The position numbers were made by a program, and so were the translations under genes. This document shows positions 10,555 through 23,059 of a stretch of 50,956 nt of DNA, piece after piece. Each line of letters starts with the position of its first letter. Position 1 is the stretch's first letter. The stretch lies in the NCBI RefSeq assembly GCF_001467535.1, contig NZ_LNZC01000022.1:41960-92915 (forward strand). Direction: 5' to 3'. The notes beneath the pieces were generated by a model. It saw nothing but the letters and a program-made list of their open reading frames with translations. It was not told where the DNA came from and searched no databases. The stretch is from Legionella worsleiensis (GTDB taxonomy: Bacteria; Pseudomonadota; Gammaproteobacteria; Legionellales; Legionellaceae).

Positions 10555-11733
10555 CTAATCCACAAGTTGGGTGAGCTTGATGGGCTGATTGTACTGATAA
10601 ACCGTTTTCAATTGCCCGTAATCTATCAAGCGTAAATAACCTAAATAGAGTGTATCGTCTGATAACTGATGGGAATTGTCAAAGGTAAACTGAATAATCT
10701 GTTTTCCGGGTTCAAGCCATTGTGCACTTTGCGAGGTTTCAATGGGTATGGGCTCGCCTGTAGCACTTTTTTTGTAGAGAACACTTTGTAAGGCGTAACG
10801 ACTTGCAGTCGCTACATCTAATGTAGCAACAAAGGTTAAGGGTTTTGTTGCTAACTTTTTAACATTTAGCATACTGGCTGAGGGTACTGCATAGGAAAAA
10901 GCAGTATGCCCGCTGCGCCGAATCAGGCTGGGTCCGTATTCAGAGAGAATGTTTGCTTCAAGATACCAGTTTTCCCCATGATCATTAGTCTCGGAGTCCA
11001 GAACTGCGACTGCTTCAAATTGGTTTTTCTTAACTTTTGTTAAATCCAGTGGAATGTATTTTCCACCCGGACCAATCAGTTGAGCGTCTATGTCATAAAT
11101 ATCGTATTCAGTACAATCGTCGGCCAGTGTGATTTTTGCAGTCAGTTTGTCGCCATATTGATAATGAATGGAGTCAGTTTGTACTTCGAGATAAGTGGCA
11201 GAAAATTTATCAAAGACATTAACTAAATAAGTATCGGAGTCGTTTGGTAGGTTTTTTTCACTTTTAATAATAAATGTTCCAGCGCCTAATTCCGGTTTTA
11301 ACTGCATCATGGTTTGGTGTGCACTGGATAAGCTTGTATCGCCAAAGGGTTCATCCTGGCTGAATAATGCTGAGGCATTTTGTGCTTTTAATAATTGATT
11401 TTTTGGGGTCTTTATGACGAGTTGTGGAATTTGTCTGTTTTTTTGCATGGGAGTAATGCGTATTACAGCTCCGGGCGCAGTTGTTGTGATCGCCACTCCG
11501 GTACGCAGCTGTTTGAGGCTTATGCGTTGTTTGTAACCGTAACTTTTTTGGCTGTTGTTAACATGCAAATTAAACGGTTCGCTGGTTATGCTCCATTTAT
11601 CTTGTAAATTCTCATGAGATAATTGGCTGCATACATCACAATCGTATGATTTTACGGGCTGTCTAGGTAAGGTTAGCGCCTGCGCCTGGGTAAAACACAA
11701 GACAGAACAGAGTATCAGTTGCGTTTTTTTCAT
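10555..11733 (-). CDS. Secreted protein, DUF4785-like
   Basis: This 392-residue protein has a cleavable-looking signal peptide (about 19 residues ending ALT-LP) and then a CDVC cysteine pair. The rest is predicted to be largely beta-rich, with repeated short Val/Tyr-containing strands and no membrane segment. I associate it with the DUF4785 family known from Legionella and relatives, but this rests on memory of the family and is not certain. No catalytic motif is visible. It overlaps the end of the upstream secreted hydrolase gene by 4 bases, so the two are translationally coupled and probably act in the same extracytoplasmic compartment. Confidence 0.7.
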   Translation of the reverse strand: MKKTQLILCSVLCFTQAQALTLPRQPVKSYDCDVCSQLSHENLQDKWSITSEPFNLHVNNSQKSYGYKQRISLKQLRTGVAITTTAPGAVIRITPMQKNRQIPQLVIKTPKNQLLKAQNASALFSQDEPFGDTSLSSAHQTMMQLKPELGAGTFIIKSEKNLPNDSDTYLVNVFDKFSATYLEVQTDSIHYQYGDKLTAKITLADDCTEYDIYDIDAQLIGPGGKYIPLDLTKVKKNQFEAVAVLDSETNDHGENWYLEANILSEYGPSLIRRSGHTAFSYAVPSASMLNVKKLATKPLTFVATLDVATASRYALQSVLYKKSATGEPIPIETSQSAQWLEPGKQIIQFTFDNSHQLSDDTLYLGYLRLIDYGQLKTVYQYNQPIKLTQLVD

Positions 11734-12629
11734 TGTACCGCTCCTTCTGTAGATAAGGTACTTATCAGAATATTATCAAAGCCAAAACAGGAGTGACGGC
11801 TTTGGTTATGACTGAGCGGCATGCGGTTTTCTGTTTTATCTTTGTCGTAGAACAACAGTTCGCCTGCAGCCAATTGCGATGTGCAATTTAAAAATCCATC
11901 GGCACAGTTATCCAGATAAAGTTTCGTAATCTTTAATCCACTGTTAAGCAAATACCCATTACAGTAACTTGACGATGAGAATGGGGATGCCTGAACGTCG
12001 GTACCAACAATGACTTTGAAGGGCGTAGACAGTGAGGGGCGGCCTTTACCACCGAGCAATAGTTCGTCGTTGTAAATGAGCATATCGCCAACACGTTGCT
12101 GCTTTACTGCATCGGAGAGATAGCCCAAAAGCCAGGCAAGGCTTGTTTCAAGAACACCGCCACCCAATACCTCATCGGCTAAAGGAGTTCCCAAACTGGA
12201 CGGTGCTATGGCGATAACTTGCTTGATTTTGGGCTTTAGCGCCAGATAACGACGGTCATAGGTAGGATTGGAGAGTATCCAGCGGATGATATTGGCTCCA
12301 TCCGAATGGGTATAAACAGTCATGGAGCTTATTTTTTTTTCTTTAATAAAATTAATCAGCTGATCTGCTACACAGTTTGCTGCATCTTCGTGCCACATGT
12401 ACTGACTAAAGTCGCAATGCACGACAAATAAATTTTCTGGTTTGGTCAAAGCTTTAGACATACTGTCTATAAAATCAATTTTCCAATATCCGCCATAGGC
12501 ATCTACTCTGTGATCACGGGTTCCATGAACCAATGCCACGCCCGGGTTGGGTTTATTGTCTGGGAGCGCCTGGGTAAATGGTGAAAATAACACGAAAAAG
12601 AGGGCGATTAGTTTGCGTAGAAAGTCCAT
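11730..12629 (-). CDS. Secreted alpha/beta-hydrolase-like (lipase/esterase) protein
   Basis: The 299-residue product has a signal peptide (about 21 residues, FSPFTQA) and begins the mature part with VALVHGTRDH, typical of an oxyanion-loop His-Gly in alpha/beta hydrolases. The stretch YTHSDGANIIRWIL places Ser in a T-H-S-D-G elbow, a variant of GxSxG in which the first Gly is Thr. A late His in SHNQSRHSC could complete the triad. Four or more cysteines suggest disulfides and export. The substrate is unknown; lipase or esterase activity is inferred. It is the first gene of the three-gene minus-strand cluster with the DUF4785-like protein and RmuC. Confidence 0.68.
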   Translation of the reverse strand: MDFLRKLIALFFVLFSPFTQALPDNKPNPGVALVHGTRDHRVDAYGGYWKIDFIDSMSKALTKPENLFVVHCDFSQYMWHEDAANCVADQLINFIKEKKISSMTVYTHSDGANIIRWILSNPTYDRRYLALKPKIKQVIAIAPSSLGTPLADEVLGGGVLETSLAWLLGYLSDAVKQQRVGDMLIYNDELLLGGKGRPSLSTPFKVIVGTDVQASPFSSSSYCNGYLLNSGLKITKLYLDNCADGFLNCTSQLAAGELLFYDKDKTENRMPLSHNQSRHSCFGFDNILISTLSTEGAVQ

Positions 12630-12718
12630 TTCTTTAATACCTTATCTAAATCAGAAACGTATCTATATCATAATTCTCCTTAGGGGTTCAAGCAGAAAAC
12701 TATAGGATCAGAGTTTAG

Positions 12719-14809
<2,091 letters not shown>

Positions 14810-14886
14810 AAACAGACTCGCTAAATACTTGAAGATAGGGATATACTTCTATGAATAAATTATTCAATTTAGCACAGGGATATTAA

Positions 14887-17064
14887 GTGCGGCATCTTAT
14901 CTTAACAGCGATGTTAATTTTATTGCAGTGTACTTTGGGGCTTGTTCATGCGGGCTCCTGGGTTCTTAATAACCCATATCCAGACAGTGAGGCAGATGAG
15001 AATATTTATTATTCTTCGTTTATTGAGCAGCCCAAAACCCTTGATCCGGCAAAATCTTATTCTGCAAATGAATACCTGTTTATTGCGCAGATTTATGAGC
15101 CTTTGTTGGAATACGATTATTTTGCCAGACCTTATAAGTTGATTCCTTTAACGGCTGCTCAGATGCCTCAAATTACCTTTTTGGATGTGCATCGTAATCC
15201 GCTTTTGCCGAGTGAACAAAGTAATGCCGCATACAGTGTTTATACCATTCAAATCAAGAAAGGAATTTATTATCAGCCGCATCCCGCTTTTGCCAAAACA
15301 AAAAAAGGAGAATATCGCTACCATCATTTAGCAGCAGATTACCTTGATGAGCATGATATCAATCAGCTTTCTGATTTTAAGTACACAGGTACAAGGGAAC
15401 TGGTGATTGATGATTATATTTACCAGATCAAACGCATGGCTTATCCCGGGGTGAATTCTCCCATTTACGGATTGATGCAACAGTATATCGAAGGATTTAA
15501 AGAATTCGGGCAGACGGTTCCGTACGCACCATTGTCCAATAATCATTTTATTGATTTGCGACAATATCCCCTGCAGGGTGTAAAAAAAATCGATGATTAC
15601 ACTATGGAGCTGACCTTAAAAGGGCAGTATCCGCAGTTTTTATTTTGGTTGGCTATGCCGTTTTTTTCTCCTGTTCCCTGTGAAGCCGATCTGTTTTACT
15701 CACAAGAAGACATGGATGATAGAAATTTATCTTTTGGTTGGTATCCTGTTGGTACAGGACCTTTTATGTTGAGTAAAAATAATCCTAACCGACAAATGGT
15801 ACTGGAAAAAAATCCTAATTATCGCGAGGTTTATTTTCCGGTTGATGCTACAGAAAAAGACAGACGTGATGGATACACAACTAATATAGGCAAGAGACTT
15901 CCTCTAATTACCAAGGCAGTTTATACCCTTGAAAAAGAATCTATCCCTCGTTGGAATAAATTCATCCAGGGTTACTACGACATATCCGGAGTTAGCGCTG
16001 ACAGTTTCGATCAAGCAATTCATATCAATCGTTTTGGAGAGGCAATTTTAAGTCAAGAAATGATCGATAAAAAATTGCACTTAACTCAAACTTTGGAACC
16101 TTATATCTATTATATGGGGTTCAATATGCTCGATAGTGTAGTAGGTGGACGAAGCGAAAGAGCGCGGAAATTAAGACGGGCTATCTCTATTGCCGTGAAT
16201 TATGATGAAAATATTGCCATCTTTTTTAATGGTCGAGGTATTCCCGCACAAGGCCCCATACCGCCAGGTATTTTTGGATACAGGGAAGGAAAAGAGGGCA
16301 TCAATCCTTATGTGTATCAATGGACGAATAATACGCAAAAACGGCGCTCTCTGGCTGAAGCCAAACGGCTCATGCGGCAAGCAGGATATCCGGGTGGTAT
16401 TGACCCTAAAACCGGGAAAGCTTTAATTTTGCATTATGATGTAACCACCAAGGGGGGGCCTGAGGATAAGTCCATGCTGGATTGGATGCGTAAACAATTC
16501 GCCAGTATCGGTATTCATTTGGATATCAGAGCCACTTTGTATAACCGTTTTCAGGAAAAAATGCGTATGGGGAATGCGCAAATATTCAGCTGGGGTTGGA
16601 ATGCGGATTACCCAGATCCTGAAAATTTTTTCTTTTTACTGTACGGTAAAAATGGAAAAGTGCGTTTTGGTGGTGAAAATGCAGCTAATTATGCGAATCC
16701 TGAGTTTGATCGTTTGTTTAATTTGATGAAAAATCGGAGTAATGATGAACTCCGGCAAAAGTATATAGATAAGATGATAAAGCTGGTTCAGTATGACGCT
16801 CCATGGATATGGGGTATGCATCCAGAAGATTTTATTTTATCTCAAAGTTGGGTTTCTAATGTCAAACCCAATGCAATTGCTTTGGGCACTTTGAAATATG
16901 TATCCATCAACACTAAAGAACGAAATCACTTGCGTGAGGTATGGAATCAACCGATATTTTGGCCTTTAATTCTTATCTTGCTTTTACTGGCAGCCTTAAC
17001 TCTTCCATTAATTATTGCGTACCATAAAAAAGAAAAACAACCAGCAAAGAGGGCGAATATATAA
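14887..17064 (+). CDS. Periplasmic peptide-binding protein (SBP family 5) with C-terminal anchor
   Basis: This 725-residue protein begins with a signal peptide (about 22 residues, LVHAGS) and carries the family-5 solute-binding fold. Seen directly are EQPKTLDPAKSY near the N-terminus, the VGTGPFMLSKNNPNRQMVLEKNPNY signature, and SWGWNADYPDPENFF near the C-terminus. It is much longer than a typical 530-residue OppA/DppA and ends in a hydrophobic segment (WPLILILLLLAALTLPLIIAY) followed by basic residues. That looks like a C-terminal membrane anchor, unusual for this family. The GTG start at 14887 has AGGGA upstream. It overlaps the first permease gene by 1 base. Confidence 0.87.
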   Translation: MRHLILTAMLILLQCTLGLVHAGSWVLNNPYPDSEADENIYYSSFIEQPKTLDPAKSYSANEYLFIAQIYEPLLEYDYFARPYKLIPLTAAQMPQITFLDVHRNPLLPSEQSNAAYSVYTIQIKKGIYYQPHPAFAKTKKGEYRYHHLAADYLDEHDINQLSDFKYTGTRELVIDDYIYQIKRMAYPGVNSPIYGLMQQYIEGFKEFGQTVPYAPLSNNHFIDLRQYPLQGVKKIDDYTMELTLKGQYPQFLFWLAMPFFSPVPCEADLFYSQEDMDDRNLSFGWYPVGTGPFMLSKNNPNRQMVLEKNPNYREVYFPVDATEKDRRDGYTTNIGKRLPLITKAVYTLEKESIPRWNKFIQGYYDISGVSADSFDQAIHINRFGEAILSQEMIDKKLHLTQTLEPYIYYMGFNMLDSVVGGRSERARKLRRAISIAVNYDENIAIFFNGRGIPAQGPIPPGIFGYREGKEGINPYVYQWTNNTQKRRSLAEAKRLMRQAGYPGGIDPKTGKALILHYDVTTKGGPEDKSMLDWMRKQFASIGIHLDIRATLYNRFQEKMRMGNAQIFSWGWNADYPDPENFFFLLYGKNGKVRFGGENAANYANPEFDRLFNLMKNRSNDELRQKYIDKMIKLVQYDAPWIWGMHPEDFILSQSWVSNVKPNAIALGTLKYVSINTKERNHLREVWNQPIFWPLILILLLLAALTLPLIIAYHKKEKQPAKRANI

Positions 17065-18041
17065 TGCTGCATTATTTATTTCGAAGAATGGTGTATGCCA
17101 TTCCTATTTTATTTGGAATCAACCTGCTTACCTTTATTCTTTTTTTCATGATCAATACGCCTGATGACATTGCCCGCATGCATTTAGGCAACAAACATGT
17201 TGATCAACGCATTGTTGATGACTGGAAAAAGGCTCATGGCTATGATTTACCTTTATTCATCAACCAGAATAAACAGGGAATTAATGCGCTTAAAGAGACT
17301 TTGTTTTATCAAAAATCCTTGATGTTGTTTACGTTTAATTTCGGGGTATCGGACTCTGGAAGGGACATCAGCCATGACATTACCTACAGAATGTGGCCAA
17401 GCCTGGCTATTGCTCTGCCTATTTTAATTTTTGGTATTTTGATTAATATTATTTTCGCTATGGGTATGGCTTTTTTTCGTACATCTTATCTTGATTTGAC
17501 CGGGGTGGTGATTTGTATCATTTTAATGTCCATATCCAGTCTTTTTTACATCATAGGAGGGCAGTATTTGTTCGGAAAAATTCTGCGTTTGTTTCCTATT
17601 TCTGGTTATGATGGCGGATTTGAAGCGCTTAAATTTATTATTCTTCCTGTCGTTGTTGCTGTGTTAAGTCAATTGGGATCGGGTTCACGATGGTATAGAA
17701 CTTTATTCCTGGAAGAAATTCACAAAGATTACGTTAAAACTGCTAAAGCCAAGGGATTGTCTGAGCAACACATTTTATTCAAACATGTTTTGAAAAATAC
17801 TCTTTTACCCATTTTGACCGGAGTAGTGGTAATTATCCCTTCATTGTTTATGGGCAGTTTGGTACTTGAATCATTTTTTGGGGTGCCTGGTTTGGGAAGT
17901 TACATCATAGACGCAATCCAGCAACAAGATTTTGCCATAGTGCGGGCTATGGTTTTTCTCGGCTCAATTCTCTATATCATTGGATTGGTAATGACCGATT
18001 TTTCTTATATGTTGGTTGACCCCAGGGTGCGATTGTCATGA
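17064..18041 (+). CDS. ABC peptide transporter permease, OppB/DppB type
   Basis: The 325-residue protein has six or so membrane segments. Its EAA loop (DYVKTAKAKGLSEQHILFKHVLKNTLLPIL) contacts the ATPase in this transporter family. The N-terminal MLHYLFRRMVYAIPILFGINLLTFILF is typical of OppB/DppB/YejB proteins. The start codon shares one base with the stop of the binding-protein gene, so translation is coupled. With the binding protein and the second permease it forms the membrane part of a peptide importer; the ATPase genes are absent here. Confidence 0.9.
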   Translation: MLHYLFRRMVYAIPILFGINLLTFILFFMINTPDDIARMHLGNKHVDQRIVDDWKKAHGYDLPLFINQNKQGINALKETLFYQKSLMLFTFNFGVSDSGRDISHDITYRMWPSLAIALPILIFGILINIIFAMGMAFFRTSYLDLTGVVICIILMSISSLFYIIGGQYLFGKILRLFPISGYDGGFEALKFIILPVVVAVLSQLGSGSRWYRTLFLEEIHKDYVKTAKAKGLSEQHILFKHVLKNTLLPILTGVVVIIPSLFMGSLVLESFFGVPGLGSYIIDAIQQQDFAIVRAMVFLGSILYIIGLVMTDFSYMLVDPRVRLS

Positions 18042-18087
18042 AATCATTTACTTTAACGGACTTTAAATTGCAGATGAGCGTTGAATC

Positions 18088-19428
18088 ATGAGCTTTGAAT
18101 TTCTATGGACTGATGTGTGTTTTCTTACCCTTTTAATTTTGGGGGGATTGGTTACTTTAGCAGGCTTGCGAAAGCAACACATCAGATTATCTTTTGCTAT
18201 AATCCTGCACAGACCGATGGCGTTGAGTGCGGCCATTGTATTAATGTTATTTTTGACAGTGGGTGTATTAGACTCCATTCATTTCAGAACCACCGCCGCT
18301 GGTTCTGATGTTGCTGAGTCTTTATTGGATAAAATATTAGCACCCCTGGGAACCTCTTATGAAAAAACCTATTCTGCTCCGCTTGCTTTAACGTTATTTG
18401 TAACAGAAACCGAACTGATAGATGGCATAACAAAACAAATTTATCCTCGTTTAAAGTATCCACCAAAATCCATTAAGAATGAAGCTGATAAATTTATTAT
18501 TATTAAAGGAGAAATACTTCGAGCCTTGTTGTTTAGTATTGGGATCACATTTGCAGTCTGGGGAGTTGTTGTTCTGGTGAAGCTCTGGACTCAATCCAGG
18601 CCATTGTTTCGTTTAAGCAACAGAGGGTTAAGTGTACTATTAACCTTAGCCTTGCTTTCTTTTGCTGTTTTATCGAGTTATTGGTTGTCGCGGTATTTTC
18701 ATGTTTTTGGCACAGGTCAGATTGGGCAGGACATCTTTTATTTTAGTGTTAAAAGCATCAGAACCGGTTTGATTATTGGCTTACTGACTACTTTGTTTAT
18801 GCTGCCTTTGGCTTTGTTTTTGGGGATAGTTGCCGGGTATTTTGGTGGATTGGTCGATGACATCATTCAATACGTTTATACCACTTTAAGCTCTATTCCT
18901 GGTGTTTTGTTAATTACGGCTTCTGTATTATCCTTGCAAACCTACATAGCCAGTCATCCAGAACAATTCTCTACTTTGGCAAAAAGTGCAGACGCACGTT
19001 TATTGGCATTATGCCTCATTTTGGGAGTCACCAGCTGGACGAGTTTGTGCCGTTTGTTACGTGCTGAAGCCTTGAAATTACGTGAAGTGGATTATGTCAT
19101 TGCGGCACGTGCCCTGGGAAGCAGCTGGTTTACCATTATTCATAAACATTTGCTGCCCAATGTCATGCACATCATCATAATCACCTTAGTGCTTGATTTT
19201 AGTTTTTTGGTCATGGCTGAAGCGGTATTGTCTTATGTCGGTGTGGGTGTTTCTCCCATGACCATCAGCTGGGGAAATATGATTAATGGTGCTCGATTGG
19301 AATTGGCTCGTGACCCGGTGGTTTGGTGGCCAATTTTTGCAGCTTTTCTTTTTATGTTTATTCTGGTTCTGGCCATTAATCTGTTTGCTGATGCCGTTAG
19401 AGATGCTTTTGACCCGCACCAATCGTGA
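18088..19428 (+). CDS. ABC peptide transporter permease, OppC/DppC type, with long N-terminus
   Basis: This is the second permease of the importer. The 446-residue protein has the EAA loop LRAEALKLREVDYVIAARALGSSWFTIIHKHLLPN in its last third and the FADAVRDAFDP end typical of OppC/DppC/YejE. It is about 150 residues longer than usual: an N-terminal extension of about 170 residues brings extra membrane segments and a periplasmic loop that starts after HFRTTAAGSD. It follows the first permease by 46 bases. No ATPase follows; dnaE is next. Confidence 0.88.
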   Translation: MSFEFLWTDVCFLTLLILGGLVTLAGLRKQHIRLSFAIILHRPMALSAAIVLMLFLTVGVLDSIHFRTTAAGSDVAESLLDKILAPLGTSYEKTYSAPLALTLFVTETELIDGITKQIYPRLKYPPKSIKNEADKFIIIKGEILRALLFSIGITFAVWGVVVLVKLWTQSRPLFRLSNRGLSVLLTLALLSFAVLSSYWLSRYFHVFGTGQIGQDIFYFSVKSIRTGLIIGLLTTLFMLPLALFLGIVAGYFGGLVDDIIQYVYTTLSSIPGVLLITASVLSLQTYIASHPEQFSTLAKSADARLLALCLILGVTSWTSLCRLLRAEALKLREVDYVIAARALGSSWFTIIHKHLLPNVMHIIIITLVLDFSFLVMAEAVLSYVGVGVSPMTISWGNMINGARLELARDPVVWWPIFAAFLFMFILVLAINLFADAVRDAFDPHQS

Positions 19429-19560
19429 ATCCGGGGTGCTGTGTTTAAAAAGGGGTTTAATAAAATGATGCGGCAAAAAGAAAAATCGAAAAACCTAGTG
19501 GATCCCATCTTGCTATTTGGGGTAAAGTTGCCTAATTAGTTTTAATGAGTTTATCCTCTT

Positions 19561-22500
19561 ATGCAACAACGTTTTGTTCATTTGCGTGTACACACAGAGT
19601 TTTCTTTGGTTGATGGCCTGGTTCGAGTGAAGCCACTCATGAAGACCTTACCTTCACGGGGAATGTGTGCGGTGGCAGTGACTGATTATTGCAATTTATT
19701 TGCGGCTGTAAAGCATTATAAAAACGCAGTCGATGCAGGAATTAAACCCATTATTGGCAGCGATCTGCCTTGTCATAATCCTGAGTTACCCGATGTCGTC
19801 TCTTCTCTCGTTTTACTCTGTCTTGATGCACAAGGCTATAAAAACCTAACCTGCCTGGTATCCAAAGCCTATCAGGAGGGACAGTATCAGGGGCAACCCC
19901 GTGTGCAGTTTGCATGGATTGAACAATATTCTGAAGGCTTGATTGCTTTATCCGGGGGCAGAGCTGGTGATATTGGGCAGGCACTTTTGGCCGATGATGA
20001 CTCGCTTGCCACTGCAAGGGCAAAACACTGGATGCGTCTCTTTCCTAATCGATTCTATCTGGAGATTCAACGCACCGGCAGGGCTGATGAAGATTTATAT
20101 AACGAAAAAGTAATTGCTCTGGCGGAACAATTGCAATTACCTATTGTGGCTACTAATGATGTTCGATTTCTTGACGCTGATGACTTCGATGCCCACGAAG
20201 CCAGGGTGTGTATTCATGAAGGATATACTTTGGCCGATCCTCGCCGAGTCCAACAGTACAGTGCCCAGCAATATTTGCGTTCAGCAGAAGAGATGGAGGC
20301 GTTGTTTGCGGATTTACCAAGCGCAGTAGCCAACACTGTAGAAATCAGTAAACGATGTAATGTCACCCTTAATCTGGGTAATAATTATTTACCTAACTTT
20401 CCTGTGCCAGAGGGTTCAACCGTTGAAGAGTATTTATCGCTGATTTCCGAGCAAGGGCTTGAGGAGCGATTAAGGCACCTGTTTCGCAATAAATCCGAAG
20501 AGGAGTTAAATGCCTCACGCAGTGAATACGATGCTCGTTTGCAAATTGAGTTGAAAGTCATTAATACCATGGGATTTGCGGGGTACTTCCTAATCGTTGC
20601 GGATTTTATTCAGTGGGCAAAACAAAACGGTGTTCCTGTAGGGCCAGGCCGTGGATCGGGTGCTGGATCCCTTGTTGCTTACGCCTTGAAAATCACTGAT
20701 CTGGATCCTTTAGAATTTGAACTGCTTTTTGAGCGTTTTTTGAACCCTGAGCGGGTGTCTATGCCTGACTTTGATATTGACTTTTGTATGGAGGGTCGTG
20801 ACAGGGTCATTGAGTATGTTGCTGAAAAATACGGCAGACAAAGTGTGTCGCAAATTATTACCTTTGGAACTATGGCGGCAAAGGCTGTGGTTAGGGATGT
20901 GGGGCGAGTATTTGGTCATCCTTATGGTTTCGTGGATAAATTGGCTAAATTAATTCCCTTTGAAATAGGCATTACTTTAAGCAAGGCAATGGAACAGGAG
21001 CCGGAACTTCGTCGTCGCTATGATGAAGAAGAGGAAGTTAAAGAGTTAATTGATCTTGCGTTAAAACTGGAAGGAATTACCCGTAATGCGGGCAAGCATG
21101 CCGGAGGAGTTGTTATTGCTCCATCGCAGCTGACTGATTTTACCGCCATTTATTGTGAAGAAGGTTCGACACAAATCGTCAGTCAATTTGACAAGGATGA
21201 TGTAGAAGCCGCAGGACTGGTTAAATTTGACTTTTTGGGCTTGCGAACCCTAACTATTATTGATTGGGCTTTGGCGACGGTTAACAAACAGCGTGAAGAG
21301 TCAGGGTTGGCTCCCATAGACATTAGTCACATTCCAATCGATGACACCAGTTCATTTGATTTGCTCAAGGCATGTAAGACAACCGCCGTCTTTCAGCTTG
21401 AATCACGGGGTATGAAGGAGCTTATCAACAGATTACAACCTGATTGTTTTGAAGAAATCATCGCTTTGGTGGCCTTGTTTCGTCCGGGGCCGTTGCAGTC
21501 GGGAATGGTGGATGATTTTATAGACAGAAAACACGGAAGAGCCGCCGTTGATTACCCTCATCCTGACTTGGAACCCATTTTGAAACCAACTTACGGCGTT
21601 ATCCTGTATCAGGAGCAGGTAATGCAGATTGCTCAGGTTCTGGCTAACTACACTCTGGGTGCCGCTGATATGTTACGTCGTGCCATGGGTAAGAAAAAAC
21701 CCGAAGAAATGGCAAAACAACGTGAAATATTTACCAAGGGAGCGACAGAACGAGGTGTCGCAGAAGAGGTAGCGACTCATATCTTTGACTTGATGGAAAA
21801 ATTCGCAGGGTACGGATTTAATAAATCGCATTCAGCCGCTTACGCCTTGGTTGCCTATCAAACAGCATGGCTTAAAGCCCATTATCCTGCTGCGTTTATG
21901 GCTGCGGTTATGTCTTCTGATATGGATAATACGGATAAAGTAGTTACTTTTATTGATGAATGCGCACACATGAAGCTCAAGGTTTTGCCGCCATCGATCA
22001 ATCAATCCATGTATCCTTTTACAGTGAAAGATGATGCAACCATTATTTATGGTCTTGGTGCGATTAAAGGAGTGGGAGAGTCTGCTATTGATTGCATTGT
22101 TCAGGAGCGGAGTTTAAATGGCCCTTATTCTGATTTATTCAGTTTTTGTCAAAGACTGGATTTGCGTAAAGTCAACCGTCGTGTTTTGGAAGCGTTAATT
22201 AAAAGCGGTGCATTTGATGATTGGCACGTTGAGCGGGCGGTTTTAACTGCCTCTTTGGAAAAAGCATTAAAAGTGGCTGAAAAAGAACACCAAAATCAAT
22301 CAAGCGGCCAATTTGATTTGTTTTCTCTTTTAGAAGACAAAGCCGATGAACAAGATTATTTGCCTTGCAAACCTTGGTCTGAGGCGCACAGGCTAGAAGG
22401 GGAACGAGAGGTATTAGGTTTTTATCTTACTGGTCACCCTGCAGATCAGTACAGACGAGAGTTTGGCGATTTTATTATTCCCATCAGTCAACTCAATCCA

Positions 22501-23007
22501 TCCATGCATAAGAAAGCAAACATTTGCGCTCAGGTTACTGCAATTCGAAAAATCATTACCAAACGGGGCAAAAAATTAGTGATTATTGGTATGGATGATT
22601 CTACTGCACGTATGGATGTTGTTGTTTTTGGCGAAGTATTTGATCTGTATAGTGAGCCATTGGCTTCAGGAAGCATGTTGGTAATAGAAGGTGAAGTTGC
22701 TCATGATGATTATAATGGGGGCGTGAAAATGACGGCTAGTCAACTTCACAGTATTTCGTCCGCACGCACTCGATTTTCCCGATGTTTGGAATTAAAGTTA
22801 AGCCAGTCAAGTCAATCTGTTTTGACAACGCTGCAATCTATTTTGCAGGCTCATCAGGGCAATTGTGTGGTGCAGTTTTTATATACTAATGAATTTGCAC
22901 GGGCTTACTTAAGTCTGGCGCAGAAGTGGCATGTTACTCCCAGCGATGAATTGATAGGACTTTTAAAAAATACTTTGGGCGAAGAACACGTTACAATGCG
23001 TTATTAA
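19561..23007 (+). CDS. dnaE: DNA polymerase III alpha subunit DnaE
   Basis: The 1148-residue protein is a full-length replicative polymerase of the C family. An N-terminal PHP domain (HLRVHTEFSLVDG) comes first. The catalytic core includes GPGRGSGAGSLVAY and MPDFDIDFC, whose two Asp are catalytic, and FDFLGLRTLT holds the third Asp. A tandem helix-hairpin-helix region, an OB domain (RKIITKRGKKLVIIGMDD) and a C-terminal tau-binding region follow. The start at 19561 gives the conserved MQQRFVHLRVHTEFS N-terminus, but its ribosome site is weak. A bidirectional hairpin follows downstream. Confidence 0.98.
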   Translation: MQQRFVHLRVHTEFSLVDGLVRVKPLMKTLPSRGMCAVAVTDYCNLFAAVKHYKNAVDAGIKPIIGSDLPCHNPELPDVVSSLVLLCLDAQGYKNLTCLVSKAYQEGQYQGQPRVQFAWIEQYSEGLIALSGGRAGDIGQALLADDDSLATARAKHWMRLFPNRFYLEIQRTGRADEDLYNEKVIALAEQLQLPIVATNDVRFLDADDFDAHEARVCIHEGYTLADPRRVQQYSAQQYLRSAEEMEALFADLPSAVANTVEISKRCNVTLNLGNNYLPNFPVPEGSTVEEYLSLISEQGLEERLRHLFRNKSEEELNASRSEYDARLQIELKVINTMGFAGYFLIVADFIQWAKQNGVPVGPGRGSGAGSLVAYALKITDLDPLEFELLFERFLNPERVSMPDFDIDFCMEGRDRVIEYVAEKYGRQSVSQIITFGTMAAKAVVRDVGRVFGHPYGFVDKLAKLIPFEIGITLSKAMEQEPELRRRYDEEEEVKELIDLALKLEGITRNAGKHAGGVVIAPSQLTDFTAIYCEEGSTQIVSQFDKDDVEAAGLVKFDFLGLRTLTIIDWALATVNKQREESGLAPIDISHIPIDDTSSFDLLKACKTTAVFQLESRGMKELINRLQPDCFEEIIALVALFRPGPLQSGMVDDFIDRKHGRAAVDYPHPDLEPILKPTYGVILYQEQVMQIAQVLANYTLGAADMLRRAMGKKKPEEMAKQREIFTKGATERGVAEEVATHIFDLMEKFAGYGFNKSHSAAYALVAYQTAWLKAHYPAAFMAAVMSSDMDNTDKVVTFIDECAHMKLKVLPPSINQSMYPFTVKDDATIIYGLGAIKGVGESAIDCIVQERSLNGPYSDLFSFCQRLDLRKVNRRVLEALIKSGAFDDWHVERAVLTASLEKALKVAEKEHQNQSSGQFDLFSLLEDKADEQDYLPCKPWSEAHRLEGEREVLGFYLTGHPADQYRREFGDFIIPISQLNPSMHKKANICAQVTAIRKIITKRGKKLVIIGMDDSTARMDVVVFGEVFDLYSEPLASGSMLVIEGEVAHDDYNGGVKMTASQLHSISSARTRFSRCLELKLSQSSQSVLTTLQSILQAHQGNCVVQFLYTNEFARAYLSLAQKWHVTPSDELIGLLKNTLGEEHVTMRY

Positions 23008-23059
23008 TGATTTTCATCTTGATGGCCTGGTGATTGAGTAGGCAGTTGATGAGCGTAAT

